64,000 nucleotides of DNA from Schizochytrium sp. TIO01 (taxonomy: Eukaryota > Sar > Bigyra > Thraustochytrida > Thraustochytriidae): contig SMSO01000032.1 of the NCBI GenBank assembly GCA_004764695.1, forward strand, positions 7,398,668 through 7,462,667. The letters are read 5' to 3'. The position numbers were made by a program, and so were the translations under genes. This document shows, in pieces, positions 31,290 through 41,646 of the stretch; position 1 is the stretch's first letter; each line of letters starts with the position of its first letter. The notes below the pieces were generated by a model. It saw only the letters and a program-made list of their open reading frames with translations. It was not told the DNA's origin and did no database searches.

Positions 31290-34200
31290 ATGAAGGCTCG
31301 TGTGCAGGGTAGCAGCAATGCAAGCTTTGAGGAGGCAGTAACCGTGAATCAGAGGGGTCTTATTGACAAGATCCTGGCACGGTATTCCACAGAGCTTACA
31401 CTTTTTCGGGAGCTCTTGCAAAATGCGAACGATGCTAAAGCTACGGAGCTTCAGATTAGATTTTCAGGAACAGGATACTGGGATGATCATGAGGAGACGA
31501 ATCTTGCGCGGGATGACAGTATAATCGGAGGTGTAACTCATGTGAAAACTCAAGACGGGATAGGGTCATCAAAAATTAGCACAGGTTCAATTGCTGGTAA
31601 CGCACAGGAGTTGAACCACCAGCAATCCCAACAAAGGCGCCGTAATAGAGCTATGGAAGATGAAGAGCGGAGCTTCACAGGTCTACGTCTTTGTAACAAT
31701 GGCATGGTATTTCGTAGTGAGGACTGGAACCGCATCAAGAGTATTGCAGATGGTAACCCTGATGAAACTAAGGTGGGTTTCTTTGGTGTGGGCTTCTATT
31801 CAGTTTTTAGTCTCTCAGACGAACCCACAGTCCTTTCTGGCCCAAAGGCTTTATCATTCCATTGGAAAAAGGATGCTCTCTTTGTGACTCATGGCGCTCC
31901 TCCGGAAGCTCGGGATGACGATCCTGAGGAAGATAAAATCATGTTCAAAATGGTACAGGATGAAGGCTGGACTGTGTTTGACTTGCCTGTGCGTTCTGAC
32001 CCGCCCAAACCAAAGCTACCAACTCCCAAAGAGCTGGCAGATTTTTTGGTACGCTGTCTCACATTTACCACGACTCTCGAGCTTGTAGAGGTGTATTATG
32101 ATGGACGGCGCGTGCTTTCTGTAGGGCGTGAGAGCACTAGCGATGTAACCTCGATGAGGGTCGGGTCTCAAGCATCCATGCCACAGGGTAGTATGTTTCG
32201 TTTTCAAGATGCTAGGACAGAACCTCTTCGTTACGCAATTCAGCATTATGATCGCCCAGCACCTGTAGTAGTAGAAATGATGAGAGTTTTGTCAAACTTT
32301 TCAGTCCATGTAGATGAAAGCTTCAGAGCGGCAATGTTCCGCGTCACAAAGAAAAATCCACCACGCCAGGTTGGAGTTCAACTTATTTTTGACACAGGCA
32401 AAGCATTGCAAACCTCCGCCACAGCTGCATCATGGAAAGACTTGGAATCTTTTTCACCAGCTTCGGCTCGAGGTGGTCACTTTTTCATTGGCTCAGGTGT
32501 CACTCAGCAGACTACTGGCTCAAAGTGTCATTGCAATGCACCATTCATGCCTACAATGGAGCGTAATTCAATGGACTTATCAGATATCACACTTGCAACG
32601 TGGAACCGAGCTCTTCTCTGGGCTACAGGTTTTCTTCAGCGCATCACATTTGAGCACCTGTGTGCCCCAGATCAGGGCGTGGCTTTTCAGTCTCGAATTG
32701 CCCCCCCACCAGCAGCAAGGTCCGGACTTCAAAACGGTAGCGGGGAAGCTGTCTCAGCAACGACTAGAAAACGAAATGAGAAGCTTTCTGCACTTTTTGC
32801 ATCTTATGATGCAGAAGAAGTATCCCAACATCAACAACAGCAAAAGGAAATGCAACAGCATCATAGCTCTACTCAAAGCTCCCAAGGCGCACAGGGCGAA
32901 GAAGCTACAGGTGCAACAAGTGTACCTCGGAATAAGGATACAAAATCTTTACAGCAAGAAAAGCGTATCCGTGTTCTCTCTGCAATGGCTACATTTGCTA
33001 TCAAAGAAACAACGCCTGTGCAGCAGGTAGGTGATATTGTTCTAGCTGGATTTTACAATGCTCTTAAAGAAACACCATATGTTTGGACAACCATGGGTGT
33101 TCGTAGAGCAACGCATGCGCGTATCAAAGACCGCACTGGTCTACATGAGATCGTTTATCATGCTGCTTCTATAGTCGATCTTCCTTCAGAAGTCCCCGGT
33201 CAAACCTCTGGTTCGCAAGCCGCAAAAGGTTTATCTTCAGTCGCCGATACACTTGCCAAGCAGGCGCGTTCAGCTATGGGCTTTTTTTCCTCCTTCATGG
33301 GGTCAGATAGTCAGCAAACTAATGACTCTTCATCTGTAAAGACTCGAAAAAGTGAAGCACCAATAAAAGAGTCACTTGCAGTGCTTTGCAAGCGTTTTGT
33401 CAAGGAGCTTAAACAACGAAGGTTATTGCGAGAACTTGACGTGCGCGATCTTGCTGCAGAACTTCAAGCTCGCCCGCTGAAAGACAACGAGGAGGTTATC
33501 AAATTGCTGCGGTGGTTACTTACGCGAGAACGTACACTGCGTCAATTGCGGGAGGAAGCAGCTGCTGATCGCGTAACATGCTTTTGTGATTGGTGCGGCA
33601 ATCAGATAGTGGTCACTCTTGAGGCTCTTCGTAGAGATATCCAGCGTCAAAAAGAGGCAGCTCAATCTCAAGGTTTTTTTAGTCGAGTTACCGCGAGCCT
33701 GACAGGCGGCAACGGCAACGATGATATTCAAGTGTCGTTAGAGTGCTCGCGATGCCAACAGATTTCATTTGTTAACCCGCACGAAGTCATCAGTTCGCTG
33801 AGCCAGGTGCAAGCTGCGACATCGCTCCCAAACAACAAGTTACTGGGCATGGCACGCACGACTGAGGGCAAACATTTATCTTCATATTCAAGATTTATCA
33901 GCAATACACTTCAGAAACGCATCAAAGCTTCGAGTGACAAGGGAATGCCTGAGCGCCTTGAAAAGGCGTTTTGGTCATCGAGAAGTACCCAGCAGAATGT
34001 TCTTCCACTGAGAATTTCACAAGAATTTAAGGACGAGGAGCTTTATGGTGTTGCGCAATGGGTGAATCCCCTATCATGGCAGGATTGGTGCAACGTATGT
34101 ATTTCAGTTGCCAGAAACGCTCCTCGAGTTCAGGCCTCCCAGAACACAAAGGCAGCATCTTCAACTACCAATGCAGATTTAGGTCAAAACGCTTCTGCTG

Positions 34201-37200
34201 ATGATGCTACCATAGGTAACGGAAGTGCCAGCAGTAACGTTAGTGAGTTAAGTCTAGAAAACCTTGCGATTGCTTCAAATGTAATTCGTGTGGTTGCATT
34301 TGCTCTGTACTATAATGAAGTACAGGGTGATGGTCAGGCCTATCTTATGTCTCTTTTAATTGGCTCAGAGTGTATGCCAGTTCGTACTCGTCAACTCATG
34401 AAACCTGCAGAGACATATCTGGGCGCAGAAGCAACGGGTGGCTTCTCAAGCCTTCCTGTAGCTGCTTTGTGCGAAGCTCTTGAGGATGGAACTTATGTCA
34501 TAAATGAAGCGGTTCCCAAAGACCAGGCTGTGGTCCGATTGATGAAGCAATTACACGTTAAACAACATGTAGATCTAGCGTTTGTGTTCGAGGAGTTTAA
34601 CAAGGGTTCACTAGGCTGGAACAGACAAGAGATTCTTCACTACATTGCTGGCCTTCGGCATAAATTAGATCAAAACGAGATGAAGCGGCTCCAGCGAATG
34701 TGTTTTCTTCCTAAAGTCGAAGTCCGCGATGGAGGAAAAGCGTACCCCTCTTTGCAGTCTTTTGATGCCTCCACATTGCATTTTCCTAATCCTGAGATTG
34801 CTAGTCTTGGGGTGCCAATGGTATACGCTGTTGTTGAGGAGGGTCTAGCATTTGATTCAGAAGAAGGAAAAGACACAACTAAGGGAGGCTCTGCAACTAC
34901 GGCACGCTCGTTCTTCGATGTGACAGCCGAGAAAATGGACAATGCAACACAACTCCTTCTCAAGGAACTCGGTGTTCATACCCATCCATCGCTTGAGGTT
35001 GTTCTCCATCGTGCTGCTTCCGGGCCTGACGAAAAGTCGCGCCAGGCAGCCCTGTGGTATTTGGTGAAACATTTTGAGATCTATCGCAAAGACTATTCTA
35101 CTCGAGTCCGTCTTGCATTCATCCCATGTACTGATGGCAAGCTTTACCATCCTCTACGTTGCTTTACGGACCCCCAGGTTGCATTCTTAACGCACCCGTG
35201 CGTTGACGATAATTTCTTACCGGCTAAATATGCTCGACTCTTGGGTGTTCGCGAAAGCCCATCTTCAGAAGAAATTATGCAAGCTCTTGTTCGCTCCCCA
35301 CCAGAAATCAAGGTAGCATCGAAGGTATTCGAGTACGTTGCGACACTTCTCCCTTCCATGCAGCGTTCACATCTTCACGAGCTGAGTAGTAAGCCAATCA
35401 TTCCCTTACAATCTGACCAAGGGCAAGTGCAGTATAAGTCCCCTCGCACAGTTTACTTCCGTCCCCGGTCCAAGGCGAGGGGTAGGTATGAAGGTCTTTT
35501 CCCTTACGTTTTGTATGAGTCGGATGCAGCAAATATGTTCTTGCGGTCTGTGGGTGTACGTGATGAGCCTACCGTAGATGAACTCGCTGCGCTGCTTTCA
35601 AACAGCGAGCAAGCAGAGCGACACTTTCAGAGAGAAGGACCTGCAGCATACCTTCAGGTATTACGGTTGCTTGCAGTAGAATGGGGTTCGATATCTGCCA
35701 CAACTCGCACCAAAATGTCTCGTGCGAAATGCCTCATTGGGGTGAAGAGCGTACATATTAGCACAAGAGAGACAGATTCTTCCTCAAACGTAGCTAATCT
35801 CAGCGGGGATGATACCATGGTTCCTGATGACGACGATGAGGTGATGGAAACTGAAGGTGAGGGTGTTACCTACCATTTGGCTACACCTCGGGAAATCTAT
35901 ATTAATGATCATGCAGTCATGTATAGAATTTTTGAACCCATGGTTGCACCCTCAGAAGACATCTTCGAACCCATGTATCAAAGTTTGGGAAGCCAGACGC
36001 TGTCAACTGCAGTCGCAATTCGAACTCAGCCTACTCCACCTTATGCTGTCACGGATGCCACAAGGAAGCTTGAAGAGAAAATTCGACGCCGTGTTCAACT
36101 ATTCTTTTTCAAGCGCCGCAAATCAGACTTTACATCCGATGCAGATAAATGGATGTCTGTCTTTCACAATCAAAGCAAGTCATTTATTTATGAAGTGCCA
36201 CATATTACCCGTATGCTTGAGCTCAATGGAGTTCGCAAAAAAATTAGCGTGACAGCATTCGCTGTGAACGCCCGTAATCGGGCGCTTCTTGTAACTGCCC
36301 GATGCTCTGTATCTGATTGTGCCTCAGAGTTGTGCAGCGTGCTGCTCCGGAAAAGTACTTTGAATGATAATCTTTTGTGGAGTACGATCATTCAAAGCTC
36401 AGACCAGCAGCTACGTGATCAAGGTTTTCCTGTAGCTCGTAAAGTGAACAATCCACCACCTGTCGCTGTACCTGTCGCACAGCCAGTTGCAACAGAAACA
36501 GATTCTTCATCGACGCAACATGGCAGTAGTGTAGCATCATCTGCAATAGCCAAAACGCTTCAAAACAACGCAGAGAATCCTTCTCAGCCTCAGGAAAGCA
36601 AAAGTGAGACAGCTGTGAAAACACCTTCACCTACCTCTGCGGCAAGTTCATCAAGCCCTGATAATAGCTCTGCGGCAGGATCCAATGCAAAAACACCTCC
36701 TGATTCATCAAGCAGCCCAACTCACGAAGCTTCACCTCCGCCAGCCCCACAAAAACGTCGATCGCTTCGTAATTTACTCGGTTCTGTTTTACCCAAAGGT
36801 TCAAGCGGCAGTCTAGGCAAAGCTGCAGCTGCGGCCGCAGCAGGCCAGGATCTTGATAAACTTAAATCGCTGATTCCTCCGCAAATGCAACAGCAGCTTC
36901 AGCAGCAAGCTCAGGCTCAAGCACACCAAGGTCAATCAACAGTACCTCAAGAAGGGGCACAGGGTGGATCTTCAACAGCAGATCCCCTAGTTAATAGAGC
37001 ATTTAGAAAACAAGCGCTTCAATCTGGACTGAATCGTTGTAACCCTGGTGGTAACGCTGATGTAATCCGTTCTGCAGCAAGTGAGCGTGTGATGGCGCCG
37101 TTACTGGATGACTTGCATGAACATAATCTAGTTCGGGTCCCAATTCAGTTCGCTGGTTTGGATTGCTATGTCGAAGAAGGAGCTGGTTCTCCTGATATTT

Positions 37201-37643
37201 ATCAAAAGCGCGCTGTTGAAGCCACAGCATTCGCTCAGCTGCTGTTAGGCATTGCTTTTAAGGTTTTTGGTCTTCGTAGCGGTTCAGTTTGTCACTTGTA
37301 TTACCATCACCAAGGACGCACTGCCGCATTCAATCGTGGAGGAGCCTTGTACTTCAATTTCGATGTGTTTTTAAATCAACTTGAGCTGTCAGGATGGGAT
37401 GTGCATACACTAGTAGGCTCTGACATGCAGCCTCGATTTGTTCTCCCGCCAGAGGCCATCATCGACTGGTTTGGTGTTTTCGGCCATGAGCTGGCTCATA
37501 ATCATAAGGGTGAGCATGATGCAGAGTTTTCCAATTGGATGATGATGTATTTGACCACGTATGTGGAGAATCTTTCTTCTTATTTAGATCAGATTCGCGT
37601 TGCTATACAAACTCAAGAGCTACCTCGCGCCCTTGAGTTGTAG
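31290..37643 (+). CDS. Giant GHKL/Hsp90-like ATPase-domain protein with C-terminal HExxH motif (DUF3684-like)
   Basis: A 2117-residue protein in one uninterrupted exon. The N-terminus is a GHKL (Hsp90/sacsin-like) ATP-binding fold: ELLQNANDAKATELQI (about 41-56), LRLCNNGMVF, and the lid/glycine motif KVGFFGVGFYSVFSL (161-175). This start resembles sacsin and the fungal family with Pfam DUF3684. Residues 766-822 hold two CxxC pairs (Cys766/769 and Cys819/822), a probable zinc ribbon. A coiled, mixed middle follows, then a Ser/Pro/Gln/Ala-rich disordered part (about 1730-1910). The C-terminal domain ends with the zinc-peptidase-type motif HELAH (2066-2070) within FGHELAHNHKGEHDAEF; His2076 is a possible further ligand. 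I recall a similar HExxH at the C-terminus of the fungal homologues. Chaperone-like ATPase activity is likely, and peptidase activity is only suggested by the motif. The ATG follows gcaac. Confidence 0.88.
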   Translation: MKARVQGSSNASFEEAVTVNQRGLIDKILARYSTELTLFRELLQNANDAKATELQIRFSGTGYWDDHEETNLARDDSIIGGVTHVKTQDGIGSSKISTGSIAGNAQELNHQQSQQRRRNRAMEDEERSFTGLRLCNNGMVFRSEDWNRIKSIADGNPDETKVGFFGVGFYSVFSLSDEPTVLSGPKALSFHWKKDALFVTHGAPPEARDDDPEEDKIMFKMVQDEGWTVFDLPVRSDPPKPKLPTPKELADFLVRCLTFTTTLELVEVYYDGRRVLSVGRESTSDVTSMRVGSQASMPQGSMFRFQDARTEPLRYAIQHYDRPAPVVVEMMRVLSNFSVHVDESFRAAMFRVTKKNPPRQVGVQLIFDTGKALQTSATAASWKDLESFSPASARGGHFFIGSGVTQQTTGSKCHCNAPFMPTMERNSMDLSDITLATWNRALLWATGFLQRITFEHLCAPDQGVAFQSRIAPPPAARSGLQNGSGEAVSATTRKRNEKLSALFASYDAEEVSQHQQQQKEMQQHHSSTQSSQGAQGEEATGATSVPRNKDTKSLQQEKRIRVLSAMATFAIKETTPVQQVGDIVLAGFYNALKETPYVWTTMGVRRATHARIKDRTGLHEIVYHAASIVDLPSEVPGQTSGSQAAKGLSSVADTLAKQARSAMGFFSSFMGSDSQQTNDSSSVKTRKSEAPIKESLAVLCKRFVKELKQRRLLRELDVRDLAAELQARPLKDNEEVIKLLRWLLTRERTLRQLREEAAADRVTCFCDWCGNQIVVTLEALRRDIQRQKEAAQSQGFFSRVTASLTGGNGNDDIQVSLECSRCQQISFVNPHEVISSLSQVQAATSLPNNKLLGMARTTEGKHLSSYSRFISNTLQKRIKASSDKGMPERLEKAFWSSRSTQQNVLPLRISQEFKDEELYGVAQWVNPLSWQDWCNVCISVARNAPRVQASQNTKAASSTTNADLGQNASADDATIGNGSASSNVSELSLENLAIASNVIRVVAFALYYNEVQGDGQAYLMSLLIGSECMPVRTRQLMKPAETYLGAEATGGFSSLPVAALCEALEDGTYVINEAVPKDQAVVRLMKQLHVKQHVDLAFVFEEFNKGSLGWNRQEILHYIAGLRHKLDQNEMKRLQRMCFLPKVEVRDGGKAYPSLQSFDASTLHFPNPEIASLGVPMVYAVVEEGLAFDSEEGKDTTKGGSATTARSFFDVTAEKMDNATQLLLKELGVHTHPSLEVVLHRAASGPDEKSRQAALWYLVKHFEIYRKDYSTRVRLAFIPCTDGKLYHPLRCFTDPQVAFLTHPCVDDNFLPAKYARLLGVRESPSSEEIMQALVRSPPEIKVASKVFEYVATLLPSMQRSHLHELSSKPIIPLQSDQGQVQYKSPRTVYFRPRSKARGRYEGLFPYVLYESDAANMFLRSVGVRDEPTVDELAALLSNSEQAERHFQREGPAAYLQVLRLLAVEWGSISATTRTKMSRAKCLIGVKSVHISTRETDSSSNVANLSGDDTMVPDDDDEVMETEGEGVTYHLATPREIYINDHAVMYRIFEPMVAPSEDIFEPMYQSLGSQTLSTAVAIRTQPTPPYAVTDATRKLEEKIRRRVQLFFFKRRKSDFTSDADKWMSVFHNQSKSFIYEVPHITRMLELNGVRKKISVTAFAVNARNRALLVTARCSVSDCASELCSVLLRKSTLNDNLLWSTIIQSSDQQLRDQGFPVARKVNNPPPVAVPVAQPVATETDSSSTQHGSSVASSAIAKTLQNNAENPSQPQESKSETAVKTPSPTSAASSSSPDNSSAAGSNAKTPPDSSSSPTHEASPPPAPQKRRSLRNLLGSVLPKGSSGSLGKAAAAAAAGQDLDKLKSLIPPQMQQQLQQQAQAQAHQGQSTVPQEGAQGGSSTADPLVNRAFRKQALQSGLNRCNPGGNADVIRSAASERVMAPLLDDLHEHNLVRVPIQFAGLDCYVEEGAGSPDIYQKRAVEATAFAQLLLGIAFKVFGLRSGSVCHLYYHHQGRTAAFNRGGALYFNFDVFLNQLELSGWDVHTLVGSDMQPRFVLPPEAIIDWFGVFGHELAHNHKGEHDAEFSNWMMMYLTTYVENLSSYLDQIRVAIQTQELPRALEL

Positions 37644-38151
37644 ATGTGTTTCAATGGAAACACGAGGGTCGTGACTTACAAGATAATATAAATGAAATTA
37701 AAATGTGGTTCCTTTATTTCGAACTAAATTAGATTCAGACATTTTTTTTTTTGCTGGCATGCCAGTATGATGTTTGGTCGAATGCTTCGAAGATTTTTTT
37801 TTTCTATAATCTGACTGCAGGTTAACTTATCACAACGTGGTTTTTCTAAACATAAAATGCGAATTGAATATAGGCCTGTACGGAGAGAAAGAGAGACAAA
37901 CTATGCGCTTTGGTAAAGAAATCCAACAACAAATATATCTTTCAGAGGAAAGCGCAATCTTCCTATAAAGCGGCTTCAAATTGAAAAGAAAAAAGAAAAA
38001 AGAAAATCTTGGAATAATGAGAGAGACAAATCAAAAGTGAAAGTAGAAATAAAATCTATGCATGCGTTGATTGTGCCTGACCTGATTCAACTTTACTAAT
38101 GATCAAGTTGTTTAGGAAAAAAAATATTCATTCTGAACCTTTGACTGATGA
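37644..38151. other. Convergent 3' region
   Basis: About 510 AT-rich bases between two convergent stops, with T runs at 37742 and 37795 and GAAAAGAAAAAAG at about 37983. Likely 3' UTRs and poly(A) sites. No gene. Confidence 0.6.
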
Positions 38152-39831
38152 TTAGTTTAGATCAATTCTTCTTTCTTTCGCAAACTTGTTGATGACACGA
38201 ACAATATACTCAACTTGCGGATTAGAGATATTTTTGAGCATCTTGACTACCTCTCCAAGATATTTGGTCTCATAGTCTCCTGAAGCAACCTTAGCAAGAA
38301 CTCCACAGGCGGCACCTCGAAGAGCCTCCCACCACATCGTATGGGCATCACCTTCAAGCCTGTATAAGGTTGAGGCAGCTTTTGCTGCGTAGTAAAATTC
38401 CCCTACTTTGTAGCAGTCATTTGCAATGAGCTCAAGGAGAGCAAAAGAATCTGTTCCACTGTCCATCTTAAGGTAAAGTTCCCACGCCTGTTCTGCACGT
38501 TTTGAGCCTCGGATTTGAGCTCTGGCCAGGTGTGAAAGAAACTCAAAGGAAGATCGGATCTTTTCATCCTGAACGAGCTGTAAGGTATCTTCGGCTTCAC
38601 GATACTGTCCAGTGTTACACAGGGATAGTCCATAGTTGTAGTTGAAATCGTCATCATTATACAGGTATGCCTTAATTGAGTTCAGGTAGATGTTCACATC
38701 CTCAAATTGCTTGAGCAAGAAGAAACAGCTGGCCATGCACTGCCGGCCTGGGATAGTGTCACACTCGGAAGCACTTGCGCCAACTAGCTGGAAGAATTGC
38801 TGAGCCTTTTTCAAATGTTCACGAGACCCCTTGGACTGTCCAATAGACGCGTTGACCACACCTTTAAGAATATATTCCTGCGGGGTCCCAGGTTCGATGT
38901 CCTTTATCAGCTCATAGGCTTCGTCAATGTCATCGTTTCGGAGGTGGTAGATTACGAGATTGAGTCGTGCCTCAGGCAAGAAGTCAACAAGTCCAGGAAG
39001 AACCTTCAAAGCATTTTCGCCATTACGAAATACCACGAGGTTGTGGCGAATGAGGTCATTATCATGCATGGTATGACCTTGTTCACTCAATGCCTTAAGC
39101 TCTGCTTCTGCAGCTTTTCCATTATACAGCCGAAAGTGATTACAAGCTTTGAGATTGATTGCAATGACACTGTCTGGATGTGCTTGCAAGTAGACAGCAA
39201 GAATCTCCAAAGATACATCATAGTAGTCCAGCTTGTAATAACACATGGCCACATAGACATTGAGCGCTAGGTCATCACGATGCTGTAAGAGAAGCTGTTT
39301 GTAGATATCCGTGGCCTCTTGGTAGTGATTGCGAAGATAGTGAATGGCTGCAAGACTAAGCTGGTCTTCCTTTGTATCAGCAAGCTTTTGGTGGTAGATC
39401 ATGAGTTTATTTTCGTCATTCTGCTTATGGGCGATGTGGAATAGAAGACGATTCTTCAGAGCTGAGTCGGGTCCTTTTAAAGCATCTTCCTCTGCTTCGT
39501 CGTACATTTGCAGATAGTACATACAGATAGCGATGTATAAGTGAACTTCCTTTCCTGTGGACCCAAAGCGCTGCAAATCTTGGAATGCTTCCAAGGCTTT
39601 TTTGTAATCTCCAAGATGAGCAGCGCAGTAGCCTAGCCACATACAATTTTCAGCATCGAAATCATCCGAATGCTGGTTGAACTCGAGAAGTGCAATTGCA
39701 CCCGTGTAGTCTCTTGATTTAACATATTCCTCTCTCTGCGGTCTTCTTGCTTTGTTCTTTTTCGCCGCTCGGCTTCCGAACCTGGCTCCGCCACTAGAAA
39801 GGCTGCCGGGTTTTGTAGCGTTGAGGAGCAT
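38152..39831 (-). CDS. IFT56: Intraflagellar transport protein 56 (TTC26/DYF-13)
   Basis: This 559-residue tetratricopeptide-repeat protein fits IFT56/TTC26/DYF-13, an IFT-B subunit that carries motility cargo into flagella. Its length is close to the human protein (about 554). The N-terminal part is basic (RAAKKNKARRPQREEYVKSRDYTGAI), then TPR helices run through the whole protein: NCMWLGYCAAHLGDYKKALE, VHLYIAICMYYLQMYDEAEE, LNVYVAMCYYKLDYYDVSLE and VIAINLKACNHFRLYNGKAA. The C-terminus has EYIVRVINKFAKERRIDLN. No signal or membrane segment. The start is the first ATG of the frame. Presence of this gene implies the organism builds a flagellum at some stage. It is divergent from eIF4E and convergent with the giant ATPase. 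Confidence 0.93.
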   Translation of the reverse strand: MLLNATKPGSLSSGGARFGSRAAKKNKARRPQREEYVKSRDYTGAIALLEFNQHSDDFDAENCMWLGYCAAHLGDYKKALEAFQDLQRFGSTGKEVHLYIAICMYYLQMYDEAEEDALKGPDSALKNRLLFHIAHKQNDENKLMIYHQKLADTKEDQLSLAAIHYLRNHYQEATDIYKQLLLQHRDDLALNVYVAMCYYKLDYYDVSLEILAVYLQAHPDSVIAINLKACNHFRLYNGKAAEAELKALSEQGHTMHDNDLIRHNLVVFRNGENALKVLPGLVDFLPEARLNLVIYHLRNDDIDEAYELIKDIEPGTPQEYILKGVVNASIGQSKGSREHLKKAQQFFQLVGASASECDTIPGRQCMASCFFLLKQFEDVNIYLNSIKAYLYNDDDFNYNYGLSLCNTGQYREAEDTLQLVQDEKIRSSFEFLSHLARAQIRGSKRAEQAWELYLKMDSGTDSFALLELIANDCYKVGEFYYAAKAASTLYRLEGDAHTMWWEALRGAACGVLAKVASGDYETKYLGEVVKMLKNISNPQVEYIVRVINKFAKERRIDLN

Positions 39832-40680
39832 ATTAATCCTTTACCCTTTCTCCTTGCAGTCCTTCTCTTGGGGGTTGATCCCGTCGACAACTTTAGAGGG
39901 CACCCTTTTGAGCGTCTGCTCTACGTATGTGCGAAGTGTCGTGAGTTCCAGTTTAATACCCAAGCTAAAACCAAAGCAAGGATGGCACTGCAAGACGAGC
40001 TCCCCGTCAATTTATGGCAGCCCCACGTCAATCGTCGTGCCCTGCCTCTCTATTTGATTCCAATTTATCCTATTTATGGATCCCTTTCAAGCTGATCTAC
40101 AACTTCTTCGCTTTCCTCTAAAACCCCATCCCTTCGCTTACTCTCCATACTGTTCAATTCCACGGATATTCGCATTCCATACCTCCCATCAACTCCCAGG
40201 TGAACGGTCACATATTGCACCATAATCTAGTACCAGTACCTTCAGATGCATGGCTGTCATAAAAAGGCACCTTCTACGCATCTATTATCAATCTCACATT
40301 TGTTACCTCCAATATATATCAGTTTAACCCTGGTCTCTGTAATATATAGCAACTACGCCACTAACTACGTGCCATCCACTCACAGTTTGCGAGTCACAAA
40401 GTGCGTGATAGTGGAATCAGTAAGGGTTTGTTTATCGTAGGGTAAGCTAGCACTTGTGGTAGTAGTGGTGTGCGTGGGGCGTTTACTATGGACCAAAAGC
40501 GCCACTCAGTGAAGTATAGCTATAGTTCACTGTATATATACAGTAGAGAATAGATCGCGGCAATAGGCAGCGAGTGAGTGGCGCGAAGAAGCTCTGCTCG
40601 CTTTCTTTTTCTTTCGAGGTCGTTGGTTTTACTCTCTTTCACGCACAAAGTAGCTTACGGAGGACTGTGAGTGCGAATGA

Positions 40681-40704
40681 TGTATGTATGTATGTATGCA
40701 TGCG
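40681..40704. repeat. (TATG)n microsatellite
   Basis: Short TATG array, then TGCATGCGTG. Confidence 0.85.
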
Positions 40705-40908
40705 TGTATGAATATGCAGGCATACGTGTACAGCTTCGTGCACCATTTCCCCGTCGTTGTCCTTCATTGACTCATTGTCACTCATTTCTGGTTACTACCT
40801 ATTCTGCGGATCACTCATTCTTTTTCACTGATGATTCTTACATTGATTGACTTTGGTGATAGTAGTTCTTTCTGTAGATAGAGCTTTATAACTGACCATA
40901 AAATACTG

Positions 40909-41151
40909 TTTGTTTGTTTGTTTGTTTGTTTGGTTGTTTGTTTGTTTGTTTATTTGTTTGTTTGTTTGTTGTATTTGTTTGTTTGTTTTGGGGTATTTGT
41001 TGGTTCATCATTGAGTCGTCTATTTGTTTATTTATTTGTTTATTTATTTTGTTTATTTATTATTTATTTATCTATTTATTTATATGTTTGTTTGTCTGTT
41101 TGTTTATTTGTTTGTTTGTTTGTTTGTTTGTTTGTTTGTTTGTTTGTTTGT
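40909..41151. repeat. Large (TTTG)n/(TTTA)n compound microsatellite
   Basis: About 240 bases made mostly of TTTG units at both ends with TTTA units in the middle (41025-41085) and a few interruptions (TTGTATTTG, TTTTGGGG). It is the longest tandem array in the window and lies about 500 bases upstream of the eIF4E start. Confidence 0.97.
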
Positions 41152-41646
41152 GATGGTAATACACTATGGGAATCTATAACCTATTCCGATTAAAGTATTT
41201 TTATTTCTTCATAAATGATTGATGCTCAATCATTCATTCACTCTTTCGTTCATAAGAAAGGTAGCTGGCTGGGTGGCTAGCTGGTCAATCTCTGCGTGGA
41301 GAGCCCGAGCTTCGCGACTCGTGCGCAGGCCCCTGACTCGAGTGAGGTGACGACTTTGCGTATTTAGGGAGCGGTTTGGACCGCTTGCTCTTGTGGCATT
41401 CTACGTATTGTGTGCTTGCGTTCGCAGCATCCAGCCGCGTCGGCCTTCATTAGCTGGCTTCCATCCGTCTATCCTTGGGTTCATCCATCGATCGACAATT
41501 TCGCCTTCGAAGTCGATCGTGCCGAGGCTCGATTAGATCTTATCGATTGTTGAATTGGTATCATTACCAGATCGACATTCACTCACGCATACACTCGCAT
41601 TGACTGCTGATTTAGATCTCACGCCGAGAACAAACTAGAGTAGAAA

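Larger units (their letters stand above)
39832..41646. other. Divergent intergenic region: IFT56 and eIF4E
   Basis: About 1.8 kb with two promoters expected. TATATATACAG lies at about 40532. A short (TATG)n and a very long TTTG/TTTA array (listed separately) lie on the eIF4E side. Open frames inside the array encode Val/Cys/Leu/Phe repeats and are artefacts. No supportable gene. Confidence 0.55.

Noticed and set aside
39868-40095. Plus-strand frame with YVCAKCREFQFN
   Set aside because: Short, lies in the divergent promoter region, and no family resemblance beyond one CxxC.
40914-41193. Plus-strand frames rich in Val/Cys/Leu/Phe
   Set aside because: They are translations of the TTTG/TTTA microsatellite and have no other content.
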